This document shows, piece by piece, positions 44,469-55,997 of a stretch of 64,000 bases of DNA. A model generated the notes under the pieces. It made no database searches. It was not told the DNA's origin and saw nothing but the letters and a program-made list of their open reading frames with translations. The position numbers were made by a program, and so were the translations under genes. The DNA is taken from NCBI GenBank assembly GCA_947034895.1, contig OX344765.1:17489001-17553000 (forward strand), read 5' to 3'. The DNA comes from Rhytidiadelphus loreus (Eukaryota; Streptophyta; Bryopsida; Hypnales; Hylocomiaceae). Every line of letters begins with the position of its first letter. Positions within the stretch are counted from its first letter, which is position 1.

Positions 44469-45671
44469 CGGTGTTCTGGAAACTTGCTCTTCTATGAGTC
44501 CAAAGATTTCGTGTGTAGAATCTCTGTACATTCCGTTCGCAACCGGGTGCTTGTGCTCTCCAAAGTGGATAGCGGCCCTACTCATTTCTGGATTACCACT
44601 GAAACAATAGTATATCCTAGCACTGCAAGTGCCAAGACACAAAGGTGGTATCTTGCACACCTTACAAACTAGAGTAGACTCTTTAGGAGGACCATTTCCA
44701 ACTGCAAAAGAAAATGATGTGAAGCCAGACCACTCTGTTTCATTCTTCATAGAAGCTCTTGTTAAGTAATCACAGTTGGGATTTTCATAAGCAAAATGGA
44801 CAGCACAGACAGACTTACAAAACTTGAGATTGTCGGAGTTGTTGATATTTGTAGTCATGACCCTACACCATAGATGTCCATCATACCGCTTGTCCATTCC
44901 TTCCAAGCTTCACGCCGCTGATGAGGATGAAGTAGACCGGCACGGTGGCAGTTCGAAGATGATATCTCCATCAAAAACCACTAGAAGAAAGGAAACATGA
45001 TGGTCAAATCTATTGTAGACAATTCATTCTGAGATCGACACATGTTGGCTAATTTCTGCAAACAACCCATTATACTTACTTTGGAAGTTGGATATGGCTG
45101 CAACGGAAGACAAGGCATTGTAGATTGCACATGACTACTCGAAGGGCTATCAAATAGTGAGTTCAATACAGCCTTTTTTCCAGTTGTAGTTCCAATCGAT
45201 CCTCGTATATTCTCAACAGGCACATGAGGAGACTCTCCTTCCGATTCACTAGATAGTTCTATGATTGGATCTAATTTCTCTACCTTCACAACATGAAGTA
45301 ATGAAGGCTTCAAGAGAATCGGAGAAACTGAAGGACCTGTACTACGTGAAACATGCTGGACTGTATATGGCATATCTACTATTGAATTATCTGACTGATG
45401 ACTCAAAATTTCAATGGAAGCACCGAGCATGGAAAGAGGTAGTCCGTAAGCTCTATAGTTCCCTGGGGAAAGGTACCAGCACTGTCCTTCATCTTTTCCT
45501 TGGATTTCACAATAGGGACAAACTCTTTCACTTTGCCCGACTTAGACATCCTTTCTTCTTCAATATAGATAGAGGATTCTACAAATCTAAATTGCACATG
45601 TAGAAGATGACTGAGAACTCTAGCGTGTCCTCCGTCCTCCACTGGAAAAAGAAGAGGTACCTCATGACCAT

Positions 45672-48600
45672 TGTGAGCCCTCAAGTTGGCACTTGGAACT
45701 CTGAACTTATTTTTCGCGATTTTTAGTTAATTTTTAAGTGAAAAATAGAAAAAAACATCTAAAAATACAATTATTGTGGGTTTTGGTAGAAGTCCCTACC
45801 AAAAAGGTGTGTCATGGCCTTAAATGCGTGAAACACGTAAGACGTTACATTTTCACTAATTTTAGGTCTTATTAGTATAAATAAGTAGTTAAGTCAGTAA
45901 TTCCGAGCGATGTGAGAATTTGAGAGTTAACCAGTCCTAGTGTCTTGTTCATGTAATACAACAGCTATAAGTATACATGTAACAAACTGGTTAAAAGTTA
46001 GAGTCTAGTCCGAGTCAGTCCAAATCCAACTCGAAAGAGTTAGATTTATTGTTTGCAGGTAATTTTGAGAAATACAGTCATTCATAGACTAAGATGGAGG
46101 AAATGATGATTGGAACATACAGAGAGGTGCTTTTCTAGGTCAAAGCATGCCAGGAGGTTAAATAGAAGCCCGATCATCCAAGATTCCCCCGGTATCAAGA
46201 ATAATTTCCCCCCCTGGGTGGAAATTATTAAAGAATTGCTAAAAATAGCATTCTTATTGGAGATTTGGTTTTGCCCTTAGTTGATGGACATCTTGTAGAA
46301 GATTTCCCAAAAGTTTCGGGATTTTACAAAACTCCACGATGACTCCATGGGAAGTCAACCGCTTAAAACTGCATTCGTAAATTCCTAGAAATTACCAATG
46401 TTGCGGTAAAATCTCACTAAAAATTAGGATAGTGTTTTGTGTGTCAATAAAGAGCCCAGTCAAGTTTGAAGACATTCCGACATTCCCAAGTACCAGAATT
46501 AGGACCGACAGCGAATTTTACAAGAATTTACAACTTGGCGGCGGGTTGACTGGCGAACCAGGAGCTAGCGGTGTCCGAACGGAGCGTTTCAAGGGTCAAT
46601 TCTTACTCCCACAAATATTCTAAACCAACCAAGACCAACAGTTTCATCAAAAGATGCAAACTCCAAAAGTTAGCTTTTTAACTTTTGTTCTAAGTTACCG
46701 TGACTCAAATTTGAGCTTTAAAACGGCTGGAGAGGTAGGGGTAAGGGATCCCTTAGGCTAATTGGGGTCTTCTGAACGCGATGGCGCAGTTTTTTTTTTC
46801 AGTTTCGAGTTGTCCCTCAAAAGATGGAGAGGGTCAGCCCTTAGTTTGACTTTTAAAAGGTAATTTTGGATTAATCTGGGTTGATTTTGCAAATATCTCT
46901 TGTAAAATCGAAGATTGGATTTGCCCAAGATACTTGTCTTGTGTAAGAAGCCATCTTTTGGACTAAAGAAAGCCAATTTAGAACTAACCCTAGATTAAAA
47001 CACAAAATATCTTGGTTAATTAGGTAGGTTTTCAAAATATCTTTGGGAAAATCAAATATTTGATTTGGGAAAAGATTCTAAGGCCATTTAGGGCCTAGAA
47101 GGAACTCGCTTGAGAACCTTCTTTCCCATTAAACAAAGATTATTTAGAAAATACGTTTAGGTAGTTTAGCAAAATATCTAGATTGAAAGTGAAGATTATT
47201 TTATGAACAACTTACCGGGGGGGGCCGGGAGCGAGTATATAAGGCCCTTCCTCGAGGTTGTTCGTGGCCCTCATTCTTTGTTTCATTCTTGTTGTTGCTC
47301 TTGTCGTGCTACCGACACTTGTCGGAGCACTTTTTAAAGCCAAATTTTGGCTAGTTCTTCTATTTTCTTCTATTCTCTTGTACTTTGAAGGTCCGGAGGG
47401 CCCCTTCAAAGCTTTTTTTTTTTTCTTGTTTGAATTTGGAGGCTTCAAGCCCCAAAACTTTGCTTTTCAAGAGTGTAGGTGGAGGAAATCCCCTAACTCT
47501 AGTGTTGTTTGTGTTAATTAACTTATTTCTTGAATTTGGAGGCTTCAAGCCCCAAAACTTTGATATTTTGGGAGTTGTGGGATTAGTGCCCAAACTCTAC
47601 TTTGATTTTATTGTTCTTTTGGATACTAACCAACCATTTGTGCGAATTGATACTAGTTTGTGAACTTAAAACTTTAAAGCGGCAAGGCTGGACTTTGCCA
47701 AAAGGGTTTAAGAATCACCACATGCCAAAACTCGTTGTATAACGGGTGTTTGGTTTGAATAGTTGCTAATGTTCGGTTAAACACTGTCATGTGTACCTCC
47801 TTTAGTGATTAAACTTAAAACTTTGCTTGAATTTTGGAAATTAGTTTTTAATGTTCGGTTAAACACTGTCATGTGTACCTCCTTTAAGAATTAAGTTTTC
47901 AAAATACTAGTTTGGGTCTTTGGATACTGGTTATTCCTGGGGTTGCTCCCGCACGGCGGAGCTTTGACTTTGAAACCTGGAAACGGGTACTTGAAACTTT
48001 GATTTGACTATTAATTCTTGGGGTCACTCCCGCACGGCGGAGCTTTGACTTTGAAACCTGGAAACGGGTACTTGAAACTTTGATTTGACTGTTAATTCCT
48101 GGGGTTGCTCCCGCACGGCGGAGCTTTGACTTTGAAACATTAAAATTAAGCCATACGGTGAAATTTTAAAATTCAAACCTTTACCGAGGAAATTTAAGTA
48201 ATCCGGTGTCATACTCCTTGTAGAGGAATTCTTTTCTTTAGTATTTGGAACTTGTCACTTGCATCATCGAAGAAAGATATTAAATTAGTCTAGATACTTA
48301 GTGAAAATTCCCTACTTCAAAGAAATTAGTTTAGTTGTTGTCATTGTTCTTAAGGAAATTGTTTTCCTGAAATTATCCGCAATTAATTGTGGTTAAAGTT
48401 TATACTTGGGAAAATCAACATCCAAAATTCGGATTAACCCATCACGATTGTCAAAATTAGTTGGGAGGGTATAAGAACCCATTCCCAACCGATTTGATAA
48501 ACCACTGAGAAGGCTGACCGTAGAGGACTGTCTGCTGCTGAAGGTCGCACGCTGATGCCGGGGGCCGCGCTCTGACGCCGGTCTGCTGGGGGTTCCCGTT

Positions 48601-50760
48601 GGTCGTTCAAGGGGTCCTGGGTGTTCGGGGTTCTGCTGGGTGTTCGGGGAGTCTGACTGGGTGTTCAGGGGTCTGCTGGGTGTTCGGGGAGCCTCTGCTG
48701 GGTGTTCGGGGAGTCTCTACTGGGCTTCCAAATCAATAAGTTGGGACATAGGTAGTCCACAAGGAACTCTCATTCGGGGAGAAGGGAAATAATAACTCAT
48801 AAAGCAAAACTAAGCCTAGGCGGTGGTTGCCACGCACAAAATTTTTGGCTCTTGAAAGAAAAAATCAAGCATCAAAAATTTGCTTAAGATACGAGTATTA
48901 TAAACCACCATAGCTCACCATCAACAACAATCCAACAAAAAACAACAAGTGAAGGAAAGAGAAGGATTATAAGAAGTTGGCCAAGGAGAACGAAGGATCA
49001 AGGTAAGAATCTTCTTAATTAGTTTAATTGATTATTTAATTGTTTTAATTGGCATCTTACTATTGAAGTTGGGATTGTTTGGATTGTTTTATTCTTTTTA
49101 CTATTCATTTGGATTGTCGTTCATCCTTTTATTCCTTTTCCTATTCATTGATAGATTTGATTTAGATTATTTAAGATTATTTTATCAAAATACTATTCAT
49201 TCATTTGGTTTTAGTTATTAATTAGGATTCCAAAGCCAAATTAGTTGTTTGTTTGTAGTTTGGGAGATTTGTTTTATTAGGCCTAATAAGCCAAAACAAT
49301 AAAAACAAACAACAACTAATATCTTGGAATATTTAACAAAATAACTATTAAAAAATTGGCAATTGAATAAAACTACTATTCATTGAAAACTTAGGAAATA
49401 CGAATTAAATTTATCATTTAATTTAATTTCCTAAAATCAAAGGATTAGTTTTAAATTGCCAAAACTAACAAACTTGGACTTTTTAGATAGGTTTATAAAC
49501 AATAATACTAAAATTTCTTTCAAATTCATGAAAGACAATGGAGAATTTCGAGGAGACAATTATGATGGTGTTTTGCGATGACGGGACGATCGACATTCTT
49601 GACACCAAGGTATGATTTCAAAATTTATCTTTTGTCTTTTCTTTTGCTTTCATTCTTTTAAAATTTAGATTAGAAAATTAAAACTAACAAAATTAACCAT
49701 TGAGAATCCAATAGCTAGTAGAATTTAAATTGTTAGAAAACCTTTGAAAATTTATCTAAAATCGTAAAAAATAATAATTAGATTAACTTTGAATTAATTT
49801 GGAAAACGAAATAGTAATCTCATCCAAAAGAATCTCAAAAGGAATCTAATTTAATTTAGGAACTTAGGGAATATTAGAATAATTAGGGAAAGTCAAAACC
49901 TAATTTATCTACTTATTCTCTTGAAAATTATTAAAGGAAGGAATTCCATCCAACCAAGGGGAATCTTCATCCATTTAAAAGTTTTCACCTAAAAGTTCTA
50001 AATTCTTACTTTTTATCTTAATAAAAAGTTAATTAATCACTTTACTCATAAAAACCATAAAACCCTAAAATTCACTAAAATTAGAATAATAACTTAGAAT
50101 TAGGATTAATTAAAGAACAATTAGGAATATTCTCAAGGCACAACTAGGGAATCTTTTGAAAACATAATTTTTTAAAGAATCTTTTGAAGATTCTAAATCC
50201 ACCTTTTACTTTTTAAATTACTTTAATTTGGAAAGATTAAAGGGTGGATGAAGTTTTGACTTAATTTTGGATGAAAAATCTTAAAATAGGTCAAAATTAG
50301 GTTTTCTCTAAAAATTCCGTTAAATAACTTAATTAACCTTTGAACCCTGAAATTTAGATTTATTTTACATTATTTTGCTATTTCTAGTTGACGGATGAAG
50401 TTTTTAGGATAGAATTAGGTACGAATTTCATCCACACATAACTTTCATTAGGAATATTAGAATCCAACTTGCTTGACCATTTTGGAAAGGGCAAATTGTA
50501 TTCTTTGATTTAGTTTAGGTACAATTTTAGTTTAGCTAGAAGTTTAAATCACAATTAACAACTCTCCACAACCTTTATTTCTTAACTATTAGAGTGTTTT
50601 GAAGTACTTAAATTAGGTAAAAATCAACATAACAAAGTGTCCATTGCTTGGAAGGCCAAAGAACACTACGTTTATATTTCACCCTTACAATTTGCTAACT
50701 TATGCCGCTAGAACCTGTGTGCAACTTTCTGACTTAAGGGTGGAGTTAGAAACACTCACA
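45672..50760 (+). mobile_element. Very long LTR-like insertion (5,089 bp) in the transposase 5' end
   Basis: It is flanked by ACCAT on both sides (45,667-45,671 and 50,761-50,765). Its ends are perfect inverted repeats, TGTGAG and CTCACA. It is homologous to the reverse complement of 40,922-44,468: shared start TGTGAGCCC, the TTTTTAGTGAGATTTTACCGC block (46,403-46,430, inverted), CGCACGGCGGAGCTTTGA, CCATTGCTTGGAAGGC (50,642-50,657) and CTAGAACCTG near the end. A TATA box TATATAAG lies at 47,236-47,243. Deleting it joins the transposase N-terminus in frame. Internal repeats: an 82-bp unit with GCACGGCGGAGCTTTGACTT three times (about 47,950-48,135) and reiterated GGGTGTTCGGGG at 48,600-48,720. 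No gag/pol frames are seen. Confidence 0.75.
48840..49609 (+). other. Spliced leader and 24-codon exon-like frame inside the long LTR
   Basis: A donor (AAG then GTAAGAAT at 49,002/49,003) and an acceptor (ATGAAAG at 49,534) would remove an intron of about 530 bp. The ATG at 49,538 then opens a 24-codon frame (MENFEETIMMVFCDDG and further) that ends exactly at another donor, AAG then GTATGA at 49,609/49,610. GC is higher in these two blocks than around them. No continuation exon is recognisable. It may be a decayed LTR-encoded transcript or chance. Confidence 0.25.
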
Positions 50761-51060
50761 ACCATCTACTCAAATGCAAGCCATCTTGAAAAAATCATAC
50801 AGGGAGTACTCACGGGAGAGTTCTATCCAAAATCCAAAGCATAATTTGAGGAAGAATAGAAGTTCTAGAACCTAAGATAGTCCATGACTATGAAATGCAG
50901 AGAAGCAAAGCTCTAAACCACCTGTGAACTCATCACTTCTTTTTGTATTCACCCATGTAGTTTTTTAATCTTTTTCCGCGAAAATGAAAGCCGCCATCTT
51001 TTTCCATTACATGACCATTATGTGTCACCAACTACATTAGGTGTGTTCAGGGTTGTTCTC

Positions 51061-51152
51061 TGCGACAGCGCGACAGACAAACGTCGCGCGACGTCTAGTA
51101 GAGCTCGCGCGACGTCACGAAAAGTCAAATTTACCTTTGACTTTATATAAAA
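51061..51152 (-). promoter_or_regulatory. CpG-rich repeated motif next to a TATA box, possible transposase promoter
   Basis: The words GCGCGACA, GTCGCGCGACGTC and CTCGCGCGACGTC occur within 60 bp, followed (on plus) by TTTATATAAAA at 51,142-51,152. Read on minus, this is a TATA box about 25 bp upstream of a CGCGCGACGTC cluster and about 360 bp upstream of the transposase ATG at 50,784. It may be the promoter or the terminal region of that transposon. The rest of the neighbourhood is strongly AT-rich. Confidence 0.35.
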
Positions 51153-51239
51153 TTACCCCCCTCCAGCTGGATGCCATGTGGCATCTACATGGCAAACTCA
51201 AGGGGCGCATACGGGTACTAGGCGATTGCATGTAGGGGC

Positions 51240-53137
51240 GAGTGGAGGTAGGGGCGACCTCTTGTAGGAGTGATTTGTAGTGCAATTCAAAACTGCCACT
51301 TCTGTTGCAGTCATCCAAGAAAATAGAAAAAATATTTTTTGGAGAATCTAACCGTAACATCTTGTACTTAAGTTGTCTAAGATCATGTGGTAAAAATTTC
51401 ATAAAGTTTGGCCATATAGATTGGAAGATATTAGCATTCAAAGTTGGAAAAAAAAATTGAACTTTGGCTTGCAATTTCAGATGGCTTTCAATTGACCACC
51501 ATTTGTAGAAAAAAATTGCACTATAAACTCTAAATTTTAAAAAATTATGTTGAAAAATTGAATTGAAAGTTTAAGCAAAAAATTTCAATAGAAACACACT
51601 TTATTTTCATTCTTTAAGAAATTGTTGAATAGAAGTTGGTCTATGATTGAATGAAAAACTAAATTGTTAATAGCTCTAAGTTGGAATTGAAACACAATAA
51701 GCACAATGGTGAGATTGTTCTAGTAGACAAACTTAACTATATTAAACAATTTTCAAAAAAATTGTATAAATTGCATTCAAAAATATATCATATAAGATGT
51801 TTTTTCAAAAAATTGTTTAGATTGTCTAAAAGACAAGATTGTCCATAATTTTTTCATTGCTAGTCCAAATGGAATGAATCAAAGCTTCACATGTAGACAA
51901 AAATATAATATTTGAGGGAAAAAAATTTAATATTAATTGACTTATTGTAATTTTTTTGTTGCTTGCTGACCTCTATTTTCAGCTTAGGGTGGCATAAATT
52001 TTGCTTTTGGACACCAATTGAAGAAAAATTTATATTCTTACAAAGATGATGTATTCTTCTATCCTCCAAAAAAGTTCAAAAAATGAAAATGAAAATTGAG
52101 ACTATATGCACCTACTTGAACTCTTTAAAGTCCTTCAAAAGGACTCAAGTTGGTCCTTTAGGGGTTAAAACTCAAATTTATTTTTGTACACTTTTACACA
52201 CATTAGTTTAGAAGCAAATAAATTAAAGTACATTGTTTGGAAAAAATTACAAAATATTTGCACAAAAGAATTCAAATTCAAGATTCAATACATAGACCTT
52301 GGCACCTAGCGTTTTGAATATTTAATATTTTTTCTAAATGAAGGCCATATTCATTAAATTGAGACAATGTGGATTCTCATTTTAATCATCTTCCTAAATT
52401 TAGTATATAGAAGAGTTCATTAAATTGAGAGAATTCAATAAATTGAGACCATAAAATGCTGAAAGAATAAAGAATTTCTACAAGTATAAGAAATTGGGGG
52501 AAAAAAATAGTAATGAAGGACGTTGAAAGGAGGGATTTTGGACGGAAAACTTGAACCATTTATAATAAGTACTTAACTAAAATATCTAAGTAAATAGTTT
52601 GACATATGGTGAGGTAGAGAATTTTGAAATCATGCACAATAGAATACATTTGTACACCTAGTCTTACCAAAAACTACAATTTCAAAGTAAAGAATTTAAC
52701 ATATGCTTAGATAGAGAAGTTTAGAATTACTTTGTATAGAAAACATTAGTACTCCTAGTGTTCCAAAACAAATGTCATACACAATGGAATTACAATGAAG
52801 AATTTACAAAATACACAATACAATACAAGAATAAAGAATAGGAATATATTATATTATATTGTACAACATCTATAACATCAAATTCTAAAGTAATATAACG
52901 ATTAAAACAATGAACTAAAAGAATAAAAAAACTAAATCTATTTCATCTTCTCCACATGTTTTTTTCTAACAATTTTTCATTATATTTTTTTTGAGACATA
53001 TCTAAAAACACTATCAACTTCTACAACTCCTTATAATTTTTTTTTCCATTTTTTTTTCATCCTTCCTAAAGTTAAGAAAATAACGTACAAACACGCGAAA
53101 CTCCTAATGACTTTCTATGCCTACAAACTATTCATCT
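51240..53137. other. AT-rich gene-free stretch
   Basis: I see no gene, repeat array or RNA gene here. Confidence 0.5.
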
Positions 53138-55997
53138 TCACTCCGAAGATACATTATTGCTTTCGCCAGAGACATATGCATCCACCGATGTGTGGATGAT
53201 AGCAATTTGCGTTTTGGGAATTCTAACTCTTGGATCAGAAGTGCCTTCTTTGAAACGTGGCTTCCAAGCAGTCATAATGCAATCTGTATGCGTCCAACTC
53301 GGAGAGATAGCATTATCCTCGCACCAAGAATTCCCTTGTTTTGTGTCCCACCCAACATATGTTTCTTCATTGGTATGATGAAAAGACGTAGGTGTCCAAT
53401 ATTGCAGTTGAATTGAATTGACATGCCCTGGATCTGGATTAGGATTTGTTAGAGCTCGAGTAAGCCAAAATGGACGGAGGTCACCGTCAGCAGGGCGCAC
53501 AACAACTAAGTAACCTGCATATACATCACGGCCAACACGAAATGAAGGAGGTGGACGATCACGCCTGTGACCAACAAAAGGTGCATCTTCCGCAAACTCT
53601 TCACGCATCGTGCCATCATCTAGGTATTGGTCTTCCACCTCATCGGCAATTCGAGAATTTGGCCAAAGTCCATACCGTAATGTCTCATGCACCACAAGTG
53701 GAGCATTGAGAGCACTTCTTACACCCTCCCAATATTTTCGCACCGGCTCATTTTTCCTCCTAAACTCGCCAGATAAGTCTTGATTTCCCATTGCTCCCCA
53801 CAATGCAATGTATCCATCCAAACCCTTGCAAATCTCATCAAAACAACGCATTTGTTGCGGTGCCAAAGGTAGAGGACTACCCCTCGGTACTTTAGGGTGT
53901 CCATCTATTGTCTCCTTCCACAAGCGAATCCCCCCACCCTCTTTCGGCAACCAATCAACATCGGTACAAAGGATCTTGTATTGCATCAATGGCCATCCAT
54001 TAGAGTCCTTATAAAACTTGAACTGCTGCGCTTGAGAATGACCTTGAAGAGAATCATCGCCTGTATGCAAATACCCGTCCACAAATCGCTTGAAATCTGG
54101 AACCTCTTCAATGAGATGAGGAATCACGGGTTGTGTTTCGCAATCCATGAAAGACTTCATCAACCTCGGAAGCGTGGGGTAGTCATTCGTCTTCAATTTG
54201 GTGCTCCAACGACCAAATAGAGCATCAATGTCCTCGTGAGTGTGTCCAACAATGAGGAAATTGATGTATATCTCTCGGAAAATAGCTCTATAGACAAGGA
54301 GAGAACAGAATGCAAAAACCCACCGATTCTTGTTGTCGCCAGAAGCATTGTCAAGCTGAAGAGTCAATGTTGGAGGAAGAGGTTGAGCTTCCGCCAACAC
54401 TTTAGGGGGGGACCCAAGAGAGTCCGTGCAAATCTCTGAGCCTATTAACAAAGCCTCTGTCAATTCAGCACGCTCTCCTCCTACAAACAATTGACGAGAT
54501 GAATGCTTCGGTTGGGACTCTAGATCACGCAATAATTTTGCAATGGATCCAATAGTATGGTTGGAGTCTGTTGGGAAGATGTCCAAGCCATAGTGTGCAT
54601 ATCGCACATCTCCATGACCATGAGCAATCATGCCCGTAACAGCGACAGGCATCTTCATGAAAGAATCATTTCCCTTACTCTTGTGAGAGTAATGAGGAGA
54701 AGCAGTCTTGGAGTGATCCATCTTGTCATGGATTATAGTCAAAACCTTGTCAGGATACATCTCAGACATTGAGCGGTTTCCATAATACAAGTCCCTATGC
54801 GCCTTCTGTCCCGATAGGTGCACTCTCAATTTGTTAGACCACACGTCTTGTGCTCGCGAACGTGGAGTGCAAGCACTCTTAAGTTGCCTATATCTATCGC
54901 ACATTCCACAACGAGCAAAACTATCTCCTCTAGCCTTGGGAGCATACTCAGGAAAAGATTGACGACGAATGTTGCTCAATCCACTAGTCGAAATATGTTG
55001 CAATTGAAGTGAAGAATTGACATTGTTGATCTGTGGCAACTTGTCCTTCCAACGAAATGCAGACGGTAGGACCATGGAGGGAACTTTCTCTCCAGACTCA
55101 AGGGTCCTCGATTTGTGGGGCATCGTGTCCGCTTCATTCTCCACTAATAATCGAAGAGTTGCTGTGGCTTGCAAAGTGTGTGTCCGAGGTTCTTTCATTC
55201 CAAGGTTGCCATGATGCTCTGGTTTTTGGTCATCTTTTGCCATCTTTTGCCATCTTCTTGTATCTATAAAAAGTAGCCTTCGATACTCCATGGATGGCGC
55301 ACCAAGCAACCGAACAAATCTCATGGTTTGCCAAGGTGATTATGTCCCTACCATTGGAATCAGTGTGGGTTTGCTTGTGCACGTCAAGCAGACGTGACTT
55401 GCGCCAGAACACTCCACCGTCAATATGAAGTAGAGACCGAACGGCTTGAATCTGACCCCGTGGAAATGGTTGCAAGCAATTATTTTGGCAACATTTCATA
55501 CTAGAAACATCTGCAATTGCTTGCTCAATGAGGAGGGCTTCTTTCTTCGGGAGATTGGTAGGCTCAATCCTCTCACGTGAGCTTTCATAAGAGCGAACTC
55601 CAATCCGAATACGCCGCCTCGAACCGCTTGAAGAGACTGCAGTATTGAAGAGATGCGTTTGTTCGTGGTCATATAAGCTGGCACCATTAAGGTAGATCCT
55701 GGAAATGTGCCAGGAGTGCATGGACCACATCCACTCCGATGGAACATCTGCCTCACACAAAGACTCTGCAATTTGAATTGCAACCCGGTCATCACCGAGT
55801 GGCTTTCCGTCCATGTCAATGACGAGATCTGCATCAACACTATGACAAATTCCTTTTGCCACTTCGACCCCCTCTTCATTTCTGAGTGTGACGCATTTGG
55901 TATACCAAGAAGCTCGAGGAAATCCCTCGCAGGCTGCGACACCCAGCGGCAAAGTTGGCACTGGAACTGTAAACTCGTTGGCTTCTGAAGTATCCAT
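53138..55997 (-). pseudogene. DUF7869-like RNase H-fold transposase gene split by a 10-bp duplication
   Basis: Two adjoining minus-strand frames form one gene. The first runs from the ATG at 55,997 (MDTSEANEF) to 55,230. The second occupies 55,324-53,138 and ends VSSE. The word CATCTTTTGC at 55,231-55,240 and 55,241-55,250 is a perfect tandem duplication. With a single copy the frame would be continuous for about 949 residues. Visible features: Cys-rich N-terminal motifs (KCCQNNC; SVAWCAIHGVSKATFYRYKK), a second Cys pair (RCGMCDRYRQLKSAC), then acidic motifs in the order of an RNase H-like core: TIIHDKMDHSKT (54,709-54,750), LTLQLDNASGDNKNR (54,323-54,366), LIVGHTHEDIDALFGRWS (54,205-54,258). 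The family name comes from recall of similar proteins. Apart from the duplication the frame is intact over 2.8 kb, so decay is recent; a sequencing or assembly error is also possible. Confidence 0.8.

Larger units (their letters stand above)
38068..50784 (-). pseudogene. MULE-like transposase gene with SWIM finger, split by two LTR insertions
   Basis: Reading on minus: probable start ATG at 50,784-50,782; N-terminal part to the insertion at 50,760-45,672; N-terminal exons 45,671-45,080 and 44,980-44,474, with a Cys/His module (CKVCKIPPLC, HFGEHKHPVANG); the insertion at 44,468-40,922; the catalytic RNase H-like region 40,916-39,970 (MCDMQSEDT, GFMADSAMANWNVVRIVYN); then 39,423-38,068 with a C-terminal SWIM finger (TCTCPD then VNCKHLY). 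Without the insertions the gene spans about 4.07 kb. It is dead. In-frame stops lie at 50,772-50,770, 40,130-40,128, 40,031-40,029, 39,192-39,190 and 38,565-38,563, and frame shifts are apparent near 45,410-45,440 and 44,905. The superfamily call rests on domain order and motifs recalled from plant transposases. Confidence 0.8.

Noticed and set aside
50644..50844. 66-codon plus-strand frame as an independent gene
   Set aside because: It straddles the right end of the 5.1-kb insertion (50,760) and antisense transposase leader sequence, so it is a junction artefact.
53131..53149. Palindrome-like word at the 3' end of the DUF7869-like gene (TATCTTCGGAGTGAAGATG on minus)
   Set aside because: It resembles the array palindrome but has two arm mismatches and overlaps the last codons, so it may be chance; not counted.
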